From Spirochaetales bacterium (GTDB taxonomy: Bacteria; Spirochaetota; Spirochaetia; SZUA-6; DRHE01): a stretch of 13,196 nt of DNA. The notes beneath the pieces were generated by a model. That model had not been told where the DNA came from and did no database searches. It was given only the letters and a program-made list of their open reading frames with translations. Shown piece by piece: positions 1 through 8,217 of the stretch (its first letter is position 1; each line of letters opens with the position of its first letter). The position numbers and the translations under genes were made by a program. The stretch is from assembly GCA_016930895.1 (NCBI GenBank), contig JAFGFV010000146.1, positions 1-13,196 on the forward strand, read 5' to 3'.

Positions 1-1
1 G

Positions 2-238
2 CCCGAGTTCCCGGAAGTCCTCCTCCAGGAAGGCCAGGAGGTCGATGTGGAGGCGACGTTCAAGGTGGCTCCGAACGGCCAGGTCACTCAGGTTGAGATT
101 ATCCGCAGCTCCGGCTACTCCACGGTCGATCGTGCGGTTGAAAGGGCCCTGGCCGACTACCTCTTTGAGGCGTCGGCGGGGGAGCAGGAGGACACCGGTC
201 GGATCCAGTTCCGCTTCCGGTTGGAGCGATTGAATTGA
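2..238 (+). CDS. TonB-family protein, C-terminal domain (5' end outside the window)
   Basis: This is the last 78 codons of a gene that begins before the window; the frame is open from base 2 and stops at TGA 236-238. The translation fits the TonB C-terminal fold: a PEFPEVLLQEGQEV start like the usual P-x-Y-P-x-x-A-x-x-x-G-x-E-G, then a strand reading ATFKVAPNGQV, then VEIIRSSG, a helix DRAVERALADYLF, and a last strand RIQFRFRL. TonB-type domains reach from an inner-membrane anchor across the periplasm to outer-membrane partners. Whether this one energises transporters or does something else cannot be told, because the anchor and proline-rich linker are not in the window. Its overlap with the TamB gene suggests an envelope role linked to that protein. 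Family call good; exact function open. Confidence 0.8.
   Translation, partial: PEFPEVLLQEGQEVDVEATFKVAPNGQVTQVEIIRSSGYSTVDRAVERALADYLFEASAGEQEDTGRIQFRFRLERLN
223..237 (+). promoter_or_regulatory. Ribosome binding site and TTG start of tamB, overlapping the TonB-gene stop
   Basis: GGAG at 223-226 lies 8 bases before a TTG at 235-237, and that TTG shares bases with the upstream TGA stop (TTGA, 235-238). The next in-frame ATG (328) lies after the membrane segment, so the TTG start is the sensible choice. The arrangement indicates translational coupling. Confidence 0.65.
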
Positions 239-3200
239 GACCCCAGTCCGTCAAGCCCAGGTGGCGACTGCTCGAGGCGCTGCTCCTGGCGGTCATCGTC
301 ACGGCAGGGTCGTTCTTTGTCTTCGTCATGGCCCAGCGGGTCGAGGAGAGGATGCAGCGGCTCAAGGAGCAGGTCGTCGCCATGCTCGAGCAGGAGCTGG
401 GCCGACAGATTTCCTACGAGAGCATTTCTCCCTCGGTGTTCGGGTACCTGGCGGTCCGCGACTTCGCGCTGTACAGCTTCGACGACCCGCAGCAGGTTCT
501 CTTGCGCGTGAATCGCCTCAAGATCTACTACAACATCCTTCGGTTCCTGGCCACCAAGGACCCCGTGCGCTCCCTCACGGAAATCCAGATCGCCGGCTCC
601 CAGCTGAACGTGGACCACGACCTCGACAGGGAGCTCATCGACTTGGCCCGCTCGCTCCTGGAGGGCTCCCCCGGCGCCGGTCCCGCCCTCGGGGAAAGCT
701 TGCCCCTGACCCTGAGCGGGACCAACATCACCCTCAATTACCGGAAGGGGGCCCAGGAACTGCGGGTTTCGGAGCTGTTCTTCAGTCTCTCCAGCGCCGC
801 ACCGCGCTATCGGGTGAGCGTCCGCGCCTCGGTCGAAGCGCTGTTCGAGGACCCCGCGGGTGGCCTGCTGTCGGGGGAGTTCGGCAGCCCCCCCGCCGAG
901 GGGCTCGCCCGCCCGGCGCAGGGACCCGGCGGCGGGCGGGCAGCCGGCGAGCTCCTGGGCGGAAGGGCAGCCGGCGAGCTGCGGCGCCTGCAAACCCGGC
1001 TCAAGGCCACGGGCTGGGTGGACCATAGCTTCGAGCGTTCCGACCTGGCCGTCAAGATCTACTCCCTGACCACGGGGGACCTGTCCCTCCGGCGCCAGAC
1101 CTTTCAGCTGGTATCGGACGAGCGGGAACTGCAGGTGCGAAAGATCCAGGATCGGGCCCCCCTGGATCTGCAGCTGGTGCTGGATCGGGCCGGGGGAGAC
1201 CTTTCCTTCCGTTTCGTGGCGGAGGATTTTCGGCCGGCTTCGCTCGTCGAGTTTTCGGGCGAGCTGGCGCGCTACGGTTCCCTGCTTGCCGGGAGCTTCA
1301 CGGGACAGGGCTCGGTGACCTACAACCTGAACTACGGCACCCTGGACTACGCAACCGAGCTGCAGGTCGCGCTGCCCGCGGGGCTCCTGCCCTTCGCGGC
1401 CACCTTCAGGACCAACCTGCGGGGCGACGACAGGATCGTATTCGTGGACCCGCTGTACCTGGAGGCGCCGCTGGGCAGACTCGAGTTCGTCGGCAGCCTG
1501 CTCACGGCCAATCTGCTGCCCGAAGGGCGCCTGAAGGTGTACGACCTGCAGGCAGTGGAGGGCAAGTCGGTCAGCACGACCCTGCTCCTGCACCGCGAGG
1601 GGCAGTCGCTGTCCGCGGAGGGAAGCGAGCTGGAGTTCGGCGGCGTCGTGTTCACGGACGTCGGGCTGCTCCTGGTGCCCGAAGAGCGAGGGTTCACCTT
1701 CGAGCTTTCCACCTCTCTCGCCGACGGTGATGCCCCCGGTCTGCTCGCAGCCAGTGGCAGCTTCCGCCTGGCCCCGAAACCGGAGCTGGCGGTCTCGGCG
1801 AGCTTCGATCGGTTGCCCCCTGCCGCCATCGCCGCCCTGACAGCCCCCCCGGGGGAAATCGGTGCCCTGCTTGCCTCGAGGCTGCGGCCCTACACCCTGA
1901 GCCTGAAGGGGGAGCTGTGGACCGATTTCGAGCGTTTCACCGTGTCCTCCCCCGGGATCGAGCTCGAGGCGCGGGACTCCCCGGAGAGACGGATGCGCTT
2001 CGCTCTGGAGGCCTCCGACGAGCTGGTGCGGGTGGAGGATCTGGAGCTGCAGTGGGACGACTACCGCTTGACCGGACTGCTGAACATCAACATCGCAGGG
2101 GAGGGTACCACCGCCCATTCGCTGGTGTGGATCCAGGGCGTCCCCTACGAGCTGGAGGCCAGTTACGCGCCCGGCGGCAGGATGTTCCTGAGGGGCAGTT
2201 ACGGCCTGGAGGCCTCCCTGCAGACTTCGGGGGTCGCCGATCCCTCCCTGTTCCCGACGCCGCTGGTCCCCCTGACGGGAACGAGCTTCAGCGTTCGTGC
2301 GGCCTCCATTCCGGTGCCGCTGCCGGCGGGGACGATCCGGGTTTCTCTGGACGTGGTGGGGATCTACACGGGCGCGGGAAGGCTGATCGTGCGTGGGGAG
2401 TCCTGCGAGGTGCGCGATCTGCCGCTTCCCACCCTCGGTCCCAACTCCACGCGGTTCGGCTTCCTGCTGCAGGACCGGGAGCTGCGCATCGACGGTATCC
2501 GGCACACCGACCGGGTTTCGAGCGTGGAGGGCGCCGGCGGCGTCGTTCTCGAGGAGCTGTCGCCGCTCTCCGGGGCCGCACGGCTGGAGCTGGCGGACGC
2601 GGCCGGCTCGGAGCGCTACCTCCTGGCAGTGGACCTGCGGGAGGGCGCGCTCGAAGGCCTGGCGCAATTCGACCGGGCACCGCTGGAGCGGCTCGGGGAC
2701 CTGGCTGTGAGCGGAGATGCCGCGGGCACCGTCACCGCGAGGGGAACCCTCCAGGACCCCGTCCTGCAGGTCCAGGTGGCCCTGCAGGACGGCCGCCTGA
2801 ACGTGGACCCTCTGGAGCTGCGCCTGGCCGGACAGGTCTCGAAGCAGAGGCTCCGGTTGGATTCTCTCGACCTGGAGCTGTTGTCCCATCGCCTCGAAGG
2901 GGCGAGCGGAACCGTGGACCTCGAGGGCGGCGGTTTCTCCCTGACTGCGCCCTACAGGGCCGACTATTTCGGGCAGGACGTGCGGCTGTCCGCGGTGCTG
3001 GAAGGCACGATCGCGGACCCGGATGCCCTCCTGCAGGGGAACTCGCCCCTGGCGGCAGGAATCGATGGAAGCTTGCGCATGAGGGACATCCGCGTCCAAG
3101 GGGAGGGGCGTCCGGAATGGCTGCTGCGCCTGAGCGCCCGCGACGGGACTCTGAGCGTCGACGGCGGCGTCCGGGAAGGGGTGGACGCGACCATCGGCGA

Positions 3201-4698
3201 GGACGGGAGCTTCAGCGTGGTCATGCAGCATCCGCTTCCGGTCCGAGGCACCGCCCGCGGGCGGATGCGTCAGGGACGGATCGAGTCGACCCTTGACATC
3301 GAGAGCCTGGACATGCGCGTCATCCCGGCGCTCACTCCGATCGATGACATCTGGAACTTCGAGGCGGGGGTGGCGCGGGGGCGGGTGCAGATCGCCGGGC
3401 CTGTCAACGATCCGGACTGGAACGGCAGGATGGATGTGTCGGGGCTGCTCATGAGCATCAAGCTCTCCCCCGACCTGGTCGGGCCCGCCGACGGGACGCT
3501 GTATTTCGAAGAGAAGACCTTCTATTTCCCCCGAATCACCACCACGACCGGCCAAGGGACCATCGAAGCGGAGGGCGTATTCTACCTCGACCACTGGGTA
3601 CCCTCGGCGGTGGAGCTCAGTCTCTACCTCGACAAACCCCCCGGCGCGCACATCCAGTACACCTTCGGGCCGATCTTCGTGGATGGCTACGGGATCGGAG
3701 CGGTGCGCATCACCTCCGACGACAACTTCGCGAGCGTCCAGGGCAAGGTGCAGGCCCTGAACGCCCGGGTGGCACTGGAGCGCCAGGAGCTGTCGGAGCC
3801 CGGTCCTCCTCCGGACGTTCCTCCGATCCCGCTGGTCGTGGACATGCGCATCCAGACGGGCAGGGGAGTGGAGTTCTTCTGGCCAGCGATGAACTTCCCG
3901 GTGGTCCACTCGTATGTGAAGCAGGGCGGGGACATCCACGTGTACCTGGACGAGTCCACCGACGAGCTGGTCATCGAAGGCGAGGCCGAGATGCGGGGAG
4001 GAGAGGTCTTCTACTTCGACAGGAGTTTCTACCTGAAAGAGGGGAGCATCACCTTCGAGGACACCATCGGAGACATCGACCCGTGGATCCATGCCCTGGC
4101 GGAAGTCCGCGAACGGGACATGGACAACGAAGAGGTCCGCATCTACCTGGAAGCCAACAACCGCCTCAGCCAGTTCTCTCCCCGGTTCTACTCCGAGCCG
4201 GCGCGCGCGGACGTGGAAATCCTCGACATGATCGGCGGCACCATCCTCAACCGCTTCGAGGAGAGCGATTTCGGGACTGCAGCGGTTATGCTGACCAGCG
4301 ACATCGTCGGCCAGTTCGGAATCCTCACCCCGTTCGAGCGGGCTGTGCGGGAGGTGCTGCGGCTGGATCTGTTCAGCATCCGCACGCAGTTCCTGCAGAA
4401 TGTTCTCTTCGGCAAGATTCTCGGCCAGGACAGCGCGCTGGCCACGGTCAATCCCCTTGACAATACCACCCTCTCTCTTGGAAAGTATCTGGGCACCGAC
4501 CTCTTTCTGGAGGCCCTGATCCGGTTTCAGGCGGTGAACGAAATCGATGCGGCCAGCAACATCCGGACCGAGGGAGAGCTCAGCCTGGAATGGGCAACTC
4601 CCTTCTTTCTGCTCGAGTGGACCTTCACTCCGCTGCATCCGGAGAGCTTGTTCCTCGCCGACAACAGCATCGGTTTGAGCTGGAAGCTATCCTACTGA
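235..4698 (+). CDS. tamB: TamB-like translocation/assembly protein (DUF490 / AsmA-like superfamily)
   Basis: A 1487-residue protein. Residues about 12-33 form one hydrophobic segment that should anchor it in the inner membrane. The next part (about 35-150) has the AsmA/TamB N-terminal look, with a QELGRQISYESISPSVFGYL stretch followed by RVNRLKIYYNILRFL. The middle is more than 1000 residues of alternating short strands, as expected for the long beta-taco groove of TamB/bridge-like lipid transfer proteins. The C-terminal TamB domain is recognisable at about 1100-1487, including GGEVFYFDRSFYLKEGSITF near residues 1255-1274. TamB proteins span the periplasm and help build the outer membrane by phospholipid transport and/or protein assembly. 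The neighbour downstream is BamA, not TamA; TamB has been reported to interact with BamA in Borrelia. The start is TTG, with GGAG 8 bases upstream. A glycine/alanine-rich insertion with a duplicated 16-bp unit lies near residues 220-250. Confidence 0.9.
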   Translation: MRPQSVKPRWRLLEALLLAVIVTAGSFFVFVMAQRVEERMQRLKEQVVAMLEQELGRQISYESISPSVFGYLAVRDFALYSFDDPQQVLLRVNRLKIYYNILRFLATKDPVRSLTEIQIAGSQLNVDHDLDRELIDLARSLLEGSPGAGPALGESLPLTLSGTNITLNYRKGAQELRVSELFFSLSSAAPRYRVSVRASVEALFEDPAGGLLSGEFGSPPAEGLARPAQGPGGGRAAGELLGGRAAGELRRLQTRLKATGWVDHSFERSDLAVKIYSLTTGDLSLRRQTFQLVSDERELQVRKIQDRAPLDLQLVLDRAGGDLSFRFVAEDFRPASLVEFSGELARYGSLLAGSFTGQGSVTYNLNYGTLDYATELQVALPAGLLPFAATFRTNLRGDDRIVFVDPLYLEAPLGRLEFVGSLLTANLLPEGRLKVYDLQAVEGKSVSTTLLLHREGQSLSAEGSELEFGGVVFTDVGLLLVPEERGFTFELSTSLADGDAPGLLAASGSFRLAPKPELAVSASFDRLPPAAIAALTAPPGEIGALLASRLRPYTLSLKGELWTDFERFTVSSPGIELEARDSPERRMRFALEASDELVRVEDLELQWDDYRLTGLLNINIAGEGTTAHSLVWIQGVPYELEASYAPGGRMFLRGSYGLEASLQTSGVADPSLFPTPLVPLTGTSFSVRAASIPVPLPAGTIRVSLDVVGIYTGAGRLIVRGESCEVRDLPLPTLGPNSTRFGFLLQDRELRIDGIRHTDRVSSVEGAGGVVLEELSPLSGAARLELADAAGSERYLLAVDLREGALEGLAQFDRAPLERLGDLAVSGDAAGTVTARGTLQDPVLQVQVALQDGRLNVDPLELRLAGQVSKQRLRLDSLDLELLSHRLEGASGTVDLEGGGFSLTAPYRADYFGQDVRLSAVLEGTIADPDALLQGNSPLAAGIDGSLRMRDIRVQGEGRPEWLLRLSARDGTLSVDGGVREGVDATIGEDGSFSVVMQHPLPVRGTARGRMRQGRIESTLDIESLDMRVIPALTPIDDIWNFEAGVARGRVQIAGPVNDPDWNGRMDVSGLLMSIKLSPDLVGPADGTLYFEEKTFYFPRITTTTGQGTIEAEGVFYLDHWVPSAVELSLYLDKPPGAHIQYTFGPIFVDGYGIGAVRITSDDNFASVQGKVQALNARVALERQELSEPGPPPDVPPIPLVVDMRIQTGRGVEFFWPAMNFPVVHSYVKQGGDIHVYLDESTDELVIEGEAEMRGGEVFYFDRSFYLKEGSITFEDTIGDIDPWIHALAEVRERDMDNEEVRIYLEANNRLSQFSPRFYSEPARADVEILDMIGGTILNRFEESDFGTAAVMLTSDIVGQFGILTPFERAVREVLRLDLFSIRTQFLQNVLFGKILGQDSALATVNPLDNTTLSLGKYLGTDLFLEALIRFQAVNEIDAASNIRTEGELSLEWATPFFLLEWTFTPLHPESLFLADNSIGLSWKLSY
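938..980 (+). repeat. 16-bp exact direct repeat inside tamB
   Basis: GGGCAGCCGGCGAGCT occurs at 938-953 and again at 965-980. The 27-bp offset is nine codons, so both copies are in frame and encode GRAAGEL twice. The surrounding stretch (about 860-985) is rich in Gly, Pro and Ala and looks like a low-complexity insertion between conserved strand-forming parts. Probably a small in-frame tandem duplication. Confidence 0.75.
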
Positions 4699-4716
4699 GG
4701 AAACACGGGAGCATCT

Positions 4717-7197
4717 ATGCGAAAATGGCCCGCCATTCTTCTCGCACTGCTGGTCTTGGCCCCTGCAGCGTTCGCGCAGGACGAGTGGTACATCGGTAAA
4801 CCCATTGCGGACTTCCGCTTCACGGGTCTCCAGATCGTCAACGAGTCGGAACTCGCGCCCATCGTAAGGCCTTACGTGGGACAGGAGTTCACTCTGGACG
4901 TGTTCTTCGAGATCCAGGACAAGCTCTACGCCCTGGACTACTTCGAGCTCATCGAAGCGAACGCGGAACCCGGAGACCCCGAGCGCAGCAGCGTGATCGT
5001 CCAGTTTCGTGTCCAGGAGAAGCCGACGGTCGGCGAGATCCTCCTCGAGGGCAACCGGCGTCTGCGCCGCACCGAGATCCTCGACCGGGTGCTGCTCAAG
5101 AAGGGCGACATGGTCACCCAGACCCAGGCCACTCTGGACGCCCAGGCCATCGCCGATCTGTATCTCGAGAAGGGCTACACGGACGCCATGGTCACCGCGG
5201 AGCTCCTGCCGGGAGAGGAGAACACGGTCACCGTCCGGTTCGTGGTCAACGAGGGCGTTCAAACCGCGATCCGCACCATTGCATTCTCGGGCAACAGCTT
5301 CGCCTCGGAGAGCACCCTGCGCAGGGTGATGAAGACCAAGCAGCAGGGCCTGTTCTCCACCGGGGTGTTCCAGGAGGCCCGCTTCGAAGAGGACCTCAAG
5401 GCCATCGTCGACTACTACGGCGAGCGCGGCTACGTGGACGCCAAGATCGAGAAGGTAGACCGCGCCGTGGAACGTGACGAGAAAGAGGGCAAGAACTACC
5501 TCAACATCACCATCTACCTGAGCGAGGGCGAGCAGTGGACCTACGGGGGCATGGACTTCGAGGGCAACCAGATCTTTACCGACGAGGAGCTTCAGGCCCA
5601 GGTCCGGCAGACCCCCGGATCCATCTTGAACCGCTCCAAGCTGGAAGCGGACACCCAGAGGGTGGCGGACCTGTATTTCGAGAACGGCTACATCTTCAAT
5701 CTCATCGACCGCAGCGAAACCCGGGACGAGAAGAAGAAGGAGATCCGCTACACCATCCACGTGGTCGAGCGCGACCGGGCGCACATCGAGAGCATCCTGA
5801 TCAAGGGAAACGACAAGACCAAGGACTACGTGATCTACCGTGAGCTCCCCTTCGAGGAAGGGGACGTCTTCAACAAGAAGAAGGTCGTCCAGGGGCTGCT
5901 CAACCTCTACAACCTGCAATATTTCTCGGCGGTGGAGCCTGAGACCCCGCAGGGCAGCGCGGAGGGGCTCATGGACCTGGTGATCAACGTCGAGGAGGGC
6001 AGCACCGCCACGATCAACTTCGGCGTCACCTTTTCCGGAGGCGATTATCCCATCTCGGGACTGCTCAAGTGGGAAGAGTCGAATTTTCTGGGCCGGGGCC
6101 TGACCATCGGGGTCAACAGCGAGCTGTCGACCTTGCGGCAGTACGTCTCCTTGAACTTCGAGGAGCCCTGGCTCTTTGGCTACCGTTTGGCGGGGGGGGT
6201 GAGCTTCAGCTTCGAGCATGCCACGGTCCGCAACGTGGCCCAGGACATCCTGTTCCCGATCTACAACGGCGACGAAGACGAGCTCGCGGCACCGGACCCC
6301 TACGAGGACTATGACGAGTGGCAGGCTGCGGTGGACGCCGGAGAATCCATTCCGGAGCAGTACACCATGGACTACGAGCTGTGGGAGTTTGCCCTCGGAT
6401 TCACCACCGGCTACCGGTATCTGACCCCCCTGGGCTGGCTCGGGGTCCGGGCCGGCCTGAGCGGGGGGGTCCAGCAGATCTCCTACGATGACACCCTGTA
6501 TCGACCTTTCGACCCGGACGTCCGCCGGGGCCACGGCCAGTGGTTGAACGTGAACAAGCTCGGACTGACCGGCTACTGGGACAACCGGGACTATTTCCTG
6601 AACCCCTCCGAGGGGTGGTACCTGGGCCAGGGGGTCACCTTTGCGCTCGGATTTCCCGTCGGCACGAGAGAGTTCATCCGCACCGACACGACCCTGCAGG
6701 GTTTCCTGCCGCTGGTCGACGTTCCGGTCACCGAGAACTGGAATTTCAAGGTCGTGCTGGCAGCCTACTCCGCGTTGTCGCTGATCCTGCCTCAGTTCGG
6801 ACAGGATGCTCCCATCGCGATCACCGACGACCTGCTCTACGTGGACGGCTGGAACATCGCCCGGGGTTGGGACCTGGACTATGACAAGGCGGCACTGTGG
6901 GACAACCGCCTGGAGCTGCGCATGCCGATCTCCGAGCAGCTGCTGTGGTGGGTCTTTTTCTTCGACGCGGTGGCTGCCTATGACGAGGTGGCCGGCTTGA
7001 GCACCATGCACGTCGACGACTTCCTGTTCGGGTTCGGGGGCGGGCTTCGCTTCTCGATCCCCCAATTTCCGATCCGCCTCTACATCGCCAAGCGCTTCAA
7101 GAGCCAGGACGGCGCGGTGCTGTGGCAGGACGGCGCTCTGTTTCCGGACAGCCTCAAGCTGGACTTCGTGATCTCCATCGGCGGAGACACCTTCTAA
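4717..7197 (+). CDS. bamA: BamA outer-membrane protein assembly factor (Omp85 family)
   Basis: An 826-residue central component of the BAM machine that folds beta-barrel proteins into the outer membrane. It starts with a signal peptide ending near AFA|QD (residues 20/21). Five POTRA repeats follow at about 23-102, 103-179, 180-271, 272-353 and 354-428, each with the strand-helix-helix-strand pattern and motifs such as LEGNRRLRRTEILDRV and FEGNQIFTDEELQAQV. The barrel runs from about 429 to the end. R716-G717-W718 takes the place of the conserved VRGF/Y motif of loop 6, and the protein ends in phenylalanine (GGDTF), the usual outer-membrane signal. The length fits the family. GGGAG at 4707-4711 is 5 bases before the ATG, and the gap to tamB is 18 bases. 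A very acidic stretch without Lys or Arg at residues about 515-553 is probably an extracellular loop. Confidence 0.96.
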   Translation: MRKWPAILLALLVLAPAAFAQDEWYIGKPIADFRFTGLQIVNESELAPIVRPYVGQEFTLDVFFEIQDKLYALDYFELIEANAEPGDPERSSVIVQFRVQEKPTVGEILLEGNRRLRRTEILDRVLLKKGDMVTQTQATLDAQAIADLYLEKGYTDAMVTAELLPGEENTVTVRFVVNEGVQTAIRTIAFSGNSFASESTLRRVMKTKQQGLFSTGVFQEARFEEDLKAIVDYYGERGYVDAKIEKVDRAVERDEKEGKNYLNITIYLSEGEQWTYGGMDFEGNQIFTDEELQAQVRQTPGSILNRSKLEADTQRVADLYFENGYIFNLIDRSETRDEKKKEIRYTIHVVERDRAHIESILIKGNDKTKDYVIYRELPFEEGDVFNKKKVVQGLLNLYNLQYFSAVEPETPQGSAEGLMDLVINVEEGSTATINFGVTFSGGDYPISGLLKWEESNFLGRGLTIGVNSELSTLRQYVSLNFEEPWLFGYRLAGGVSFSFEHATVRNVAQDILFPIYNGDEDELAAPDPYEDYDEWQAAVDAGESIPEQYTMDYELWEFALGFTTGYRYLTPLGWLGVRAGLSGGVQQISYDDTLYRPFDPDVRRGHGQWLNVNKLGLTGYWDNRDYFLNPSEGWYLGQGVTFALGFPVGTREFIRTDTTLQGFLPLVDVPVTENWNFKVVLAAYSALSLILPQFGQDAPIAITDDLLYVDGWNIARGWDLDYDKAALWDNRLELRMPISEQLLWWVFFFDAVAAYDEVAGLSTMHVDDFLFGFGGGLRFSIPQFPIRLYIAKRFKSQDGAVLWQDGALFPDSLKLDFVISIGGDTF

Positions 7198-7211
7198 GGG
7201 GAATGAAGATG
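7196..7211 (+). promoter_or_regulatory. Ribosome binding site deciding the skp start
   Basis: AAGGGG at 7196-7201 overlaps the bamA TAA stop. It is only 1 base before the ATG at 7203 but 7 bases before the in-frame ATG at 7209. The second is the better spaced, so 7209 is taken as the start; using 7203 would add only Met-Lys. Confidence 0.6.
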
Positions 7212-7766
7212 CGCAACAAGGCACTCTGGCTGGCGCTCGGGGTCCTGCTGATGGCGGCGGGCCCCCTGGTCGGCGAGCAGATAACCCGGGTTGGGATCCT
7301 CGACATCGACAAGGTCTACGCCGTCTACTTTCGGGAGTCCCAGGCGGTCAAGGAGTTCCAGCAGAAGCGGATCGAGGTGCTGCGGGACATCGCCAGGATC
7401 GACGAGGAGATCCTCGAACTCGAGAACCGCAAGCTCGAGGTCGAGCGCCGCGGTGAGGCCAGCGAAGCCCTGCGGTTGGACAACGAGATCTTCAAGAAAC
7501 GCCAGTATCGTGAGGATTTCCGGCGCATCAAGATGGACCAGCTGCGCAGGATGTCTGAAAAACTATACCAATCCGACGAGTTCCTCGATGAGCTCCTGCA
7601 GGCGATCCAGTTCGTGGCCGAGAGCGAGGGGTTCTCGTTGATCCTGAACTCCGGGGGCCAGTCGTCGGAAATGTTTCTCTTCTTCACCAAGGAGATCGAC
7701 ATCACCGAAAAGGTGATCCAGGAGCTCATGCGCCGCTCAGGGCAGAGCTACTCGCCCCAGGGGTGA
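7209..7766 (+). CDS. skp: Skp/OmpH-family periplasmic chaperone
   Basis: A 185-residue protein of the OmpH/Skp family, which holds unfolded outer-membrane proteins in the periplasm and delivers them to BamA. It opens with a hydrophobic signal sequence (about residues 1-22, MRNKALWLALGVLLMAAG). The family's first strand follows, reading RVGILDIDKVYAVYFRES. A long charged helical region rich in Glu, Arg and Lys (about 45-125) should form the coiled-coil tentacle. The C-terminal strand and helix include EGFSLILNSGG, matching the usual 'y.lil' strand of the family. It sits right after bamA (11 bases from the stop to ATG 7209), as in most bacteria with this pair. The signal cleavage site is not sharp; the protein might instead stay tethered. 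Family assignment is firm. Confidence 0.9.
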   Translation: MRNKALWLALGVLLMAAGPLVGEQITRVGILDIDKVYAVYFRESQAVKEFQQKRIEVLRDIARIDEEILELENRKLEVERRGEASEALRLDNEIFKKRQYREDFRRIKMDQLRRMSEKLYQSDEFLDELLQAIQFVAESEGFSLILNSGGQSSEMFLFFTKEIDITEKVIQELMRRSGQSYSPQG

Positions 7767-7767
7767 G

Positions 7768-8196
7768 ATGGGCCGGATCCTGGCCGTCGATCTGGGTACC
7801 CGGCGCGTCGGTCTGGCGGTCACGGACCCCCTCAAGATCCTCGCCTCTCCGCTGCGGACCGTCCCCTACGGCTCACGCCGTCGCCTCGTGGAGACCCTGG
7901 CGGCAGTGGTTCGCGAGCTGGAAGTGGAAACCGTGGTGATCGGGCTGCCCGTGGGCCTGGATGGAGACCAGGACCGGGAGGTCTGCCGCCGGTCCCGGAA
8001 CGTGGCTCAGGACCTCGCCGAGAGGGGCATCAATGCCGTACTGTGGGACGAGCGCTACTCCAGCCTGAGCGCCGAAGAGACGCTGCGAAGCCTGGGGGCC
8101 CGGCGCCGGAACGCTCCGGGACAGGTGGACCGCGTTGCCGCGGCGATCATCCTGAGGGAATACCTGGACGAAAACCCATCACGCGGTGCCGGGTGA
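7768..8196 (+). CDS. ruvX: RuvX/YqgF putative pre-16S rRNA nuclease / Holliday-junction resolvase-like protein
   Basis: A 142-residue protein, normal for the YqgF family, with an RNase H-like fold. Visible motifs: the first strand AVDLGTRRVGLAVTD with catalytic Asp8; VVIGLPVGLDG, the family's 'vGlP...dG' motif; WDERYSSLSAEETL with D94-E95; and VDRVAAAIILREYLD with Asp121. Members take part in processing the 5' end of 16S rRNA, and were earlier proposed to be Holliday-junction resolvases. The ATG is one base after the skp stop (TGAGATG), with AGGGG at 7759-7763, so it is probably translated from the same mRNA as the envelope genes. Its partner here is not functional in an obvious way; the link is probably operon economy. 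No terminator is visible in the 21 bases after its stop. Confidence 0.93.
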   Translation: MGRILAVDLGTRRVGLAVTDPLKILASPLRTVPYGSRRRLVETLAAVVRELEVETVVIGLPVGLDGDQDREVCRRSRNVAQDLAERGINAVLWDERYSSLSAEETLRSLGARRRNAPGQVDRVAAAIILREYLDENPSRGAG

Positions 8197-8217
8197 GGCC
8201 AGCCCGCGAACCCGACC

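Noticed and set aside
157..4638. A 1493-codon open frame on the - strand covering nearly all of tamB (and similar long ones opposite bamA, 4687-7224, and mutS, 9104-11095).
   Set aside because: These frames share the codon register of the sense genes, so a stop would need a sense TTA, CTA or TCA codon, all rare in GC-rich genes. The translations match no family, while the + strand proteins are clearly TamB, BamA and MutS.
7768..8196. RuvX next to mutS as a sign of a DNA repair or defence cluster.
   Set aside because: RuvX is a near-universal housekeeping protein now linked to 16S rRNA processing, and its spacing shows it belongs to the envelope operon rather than to mutS.
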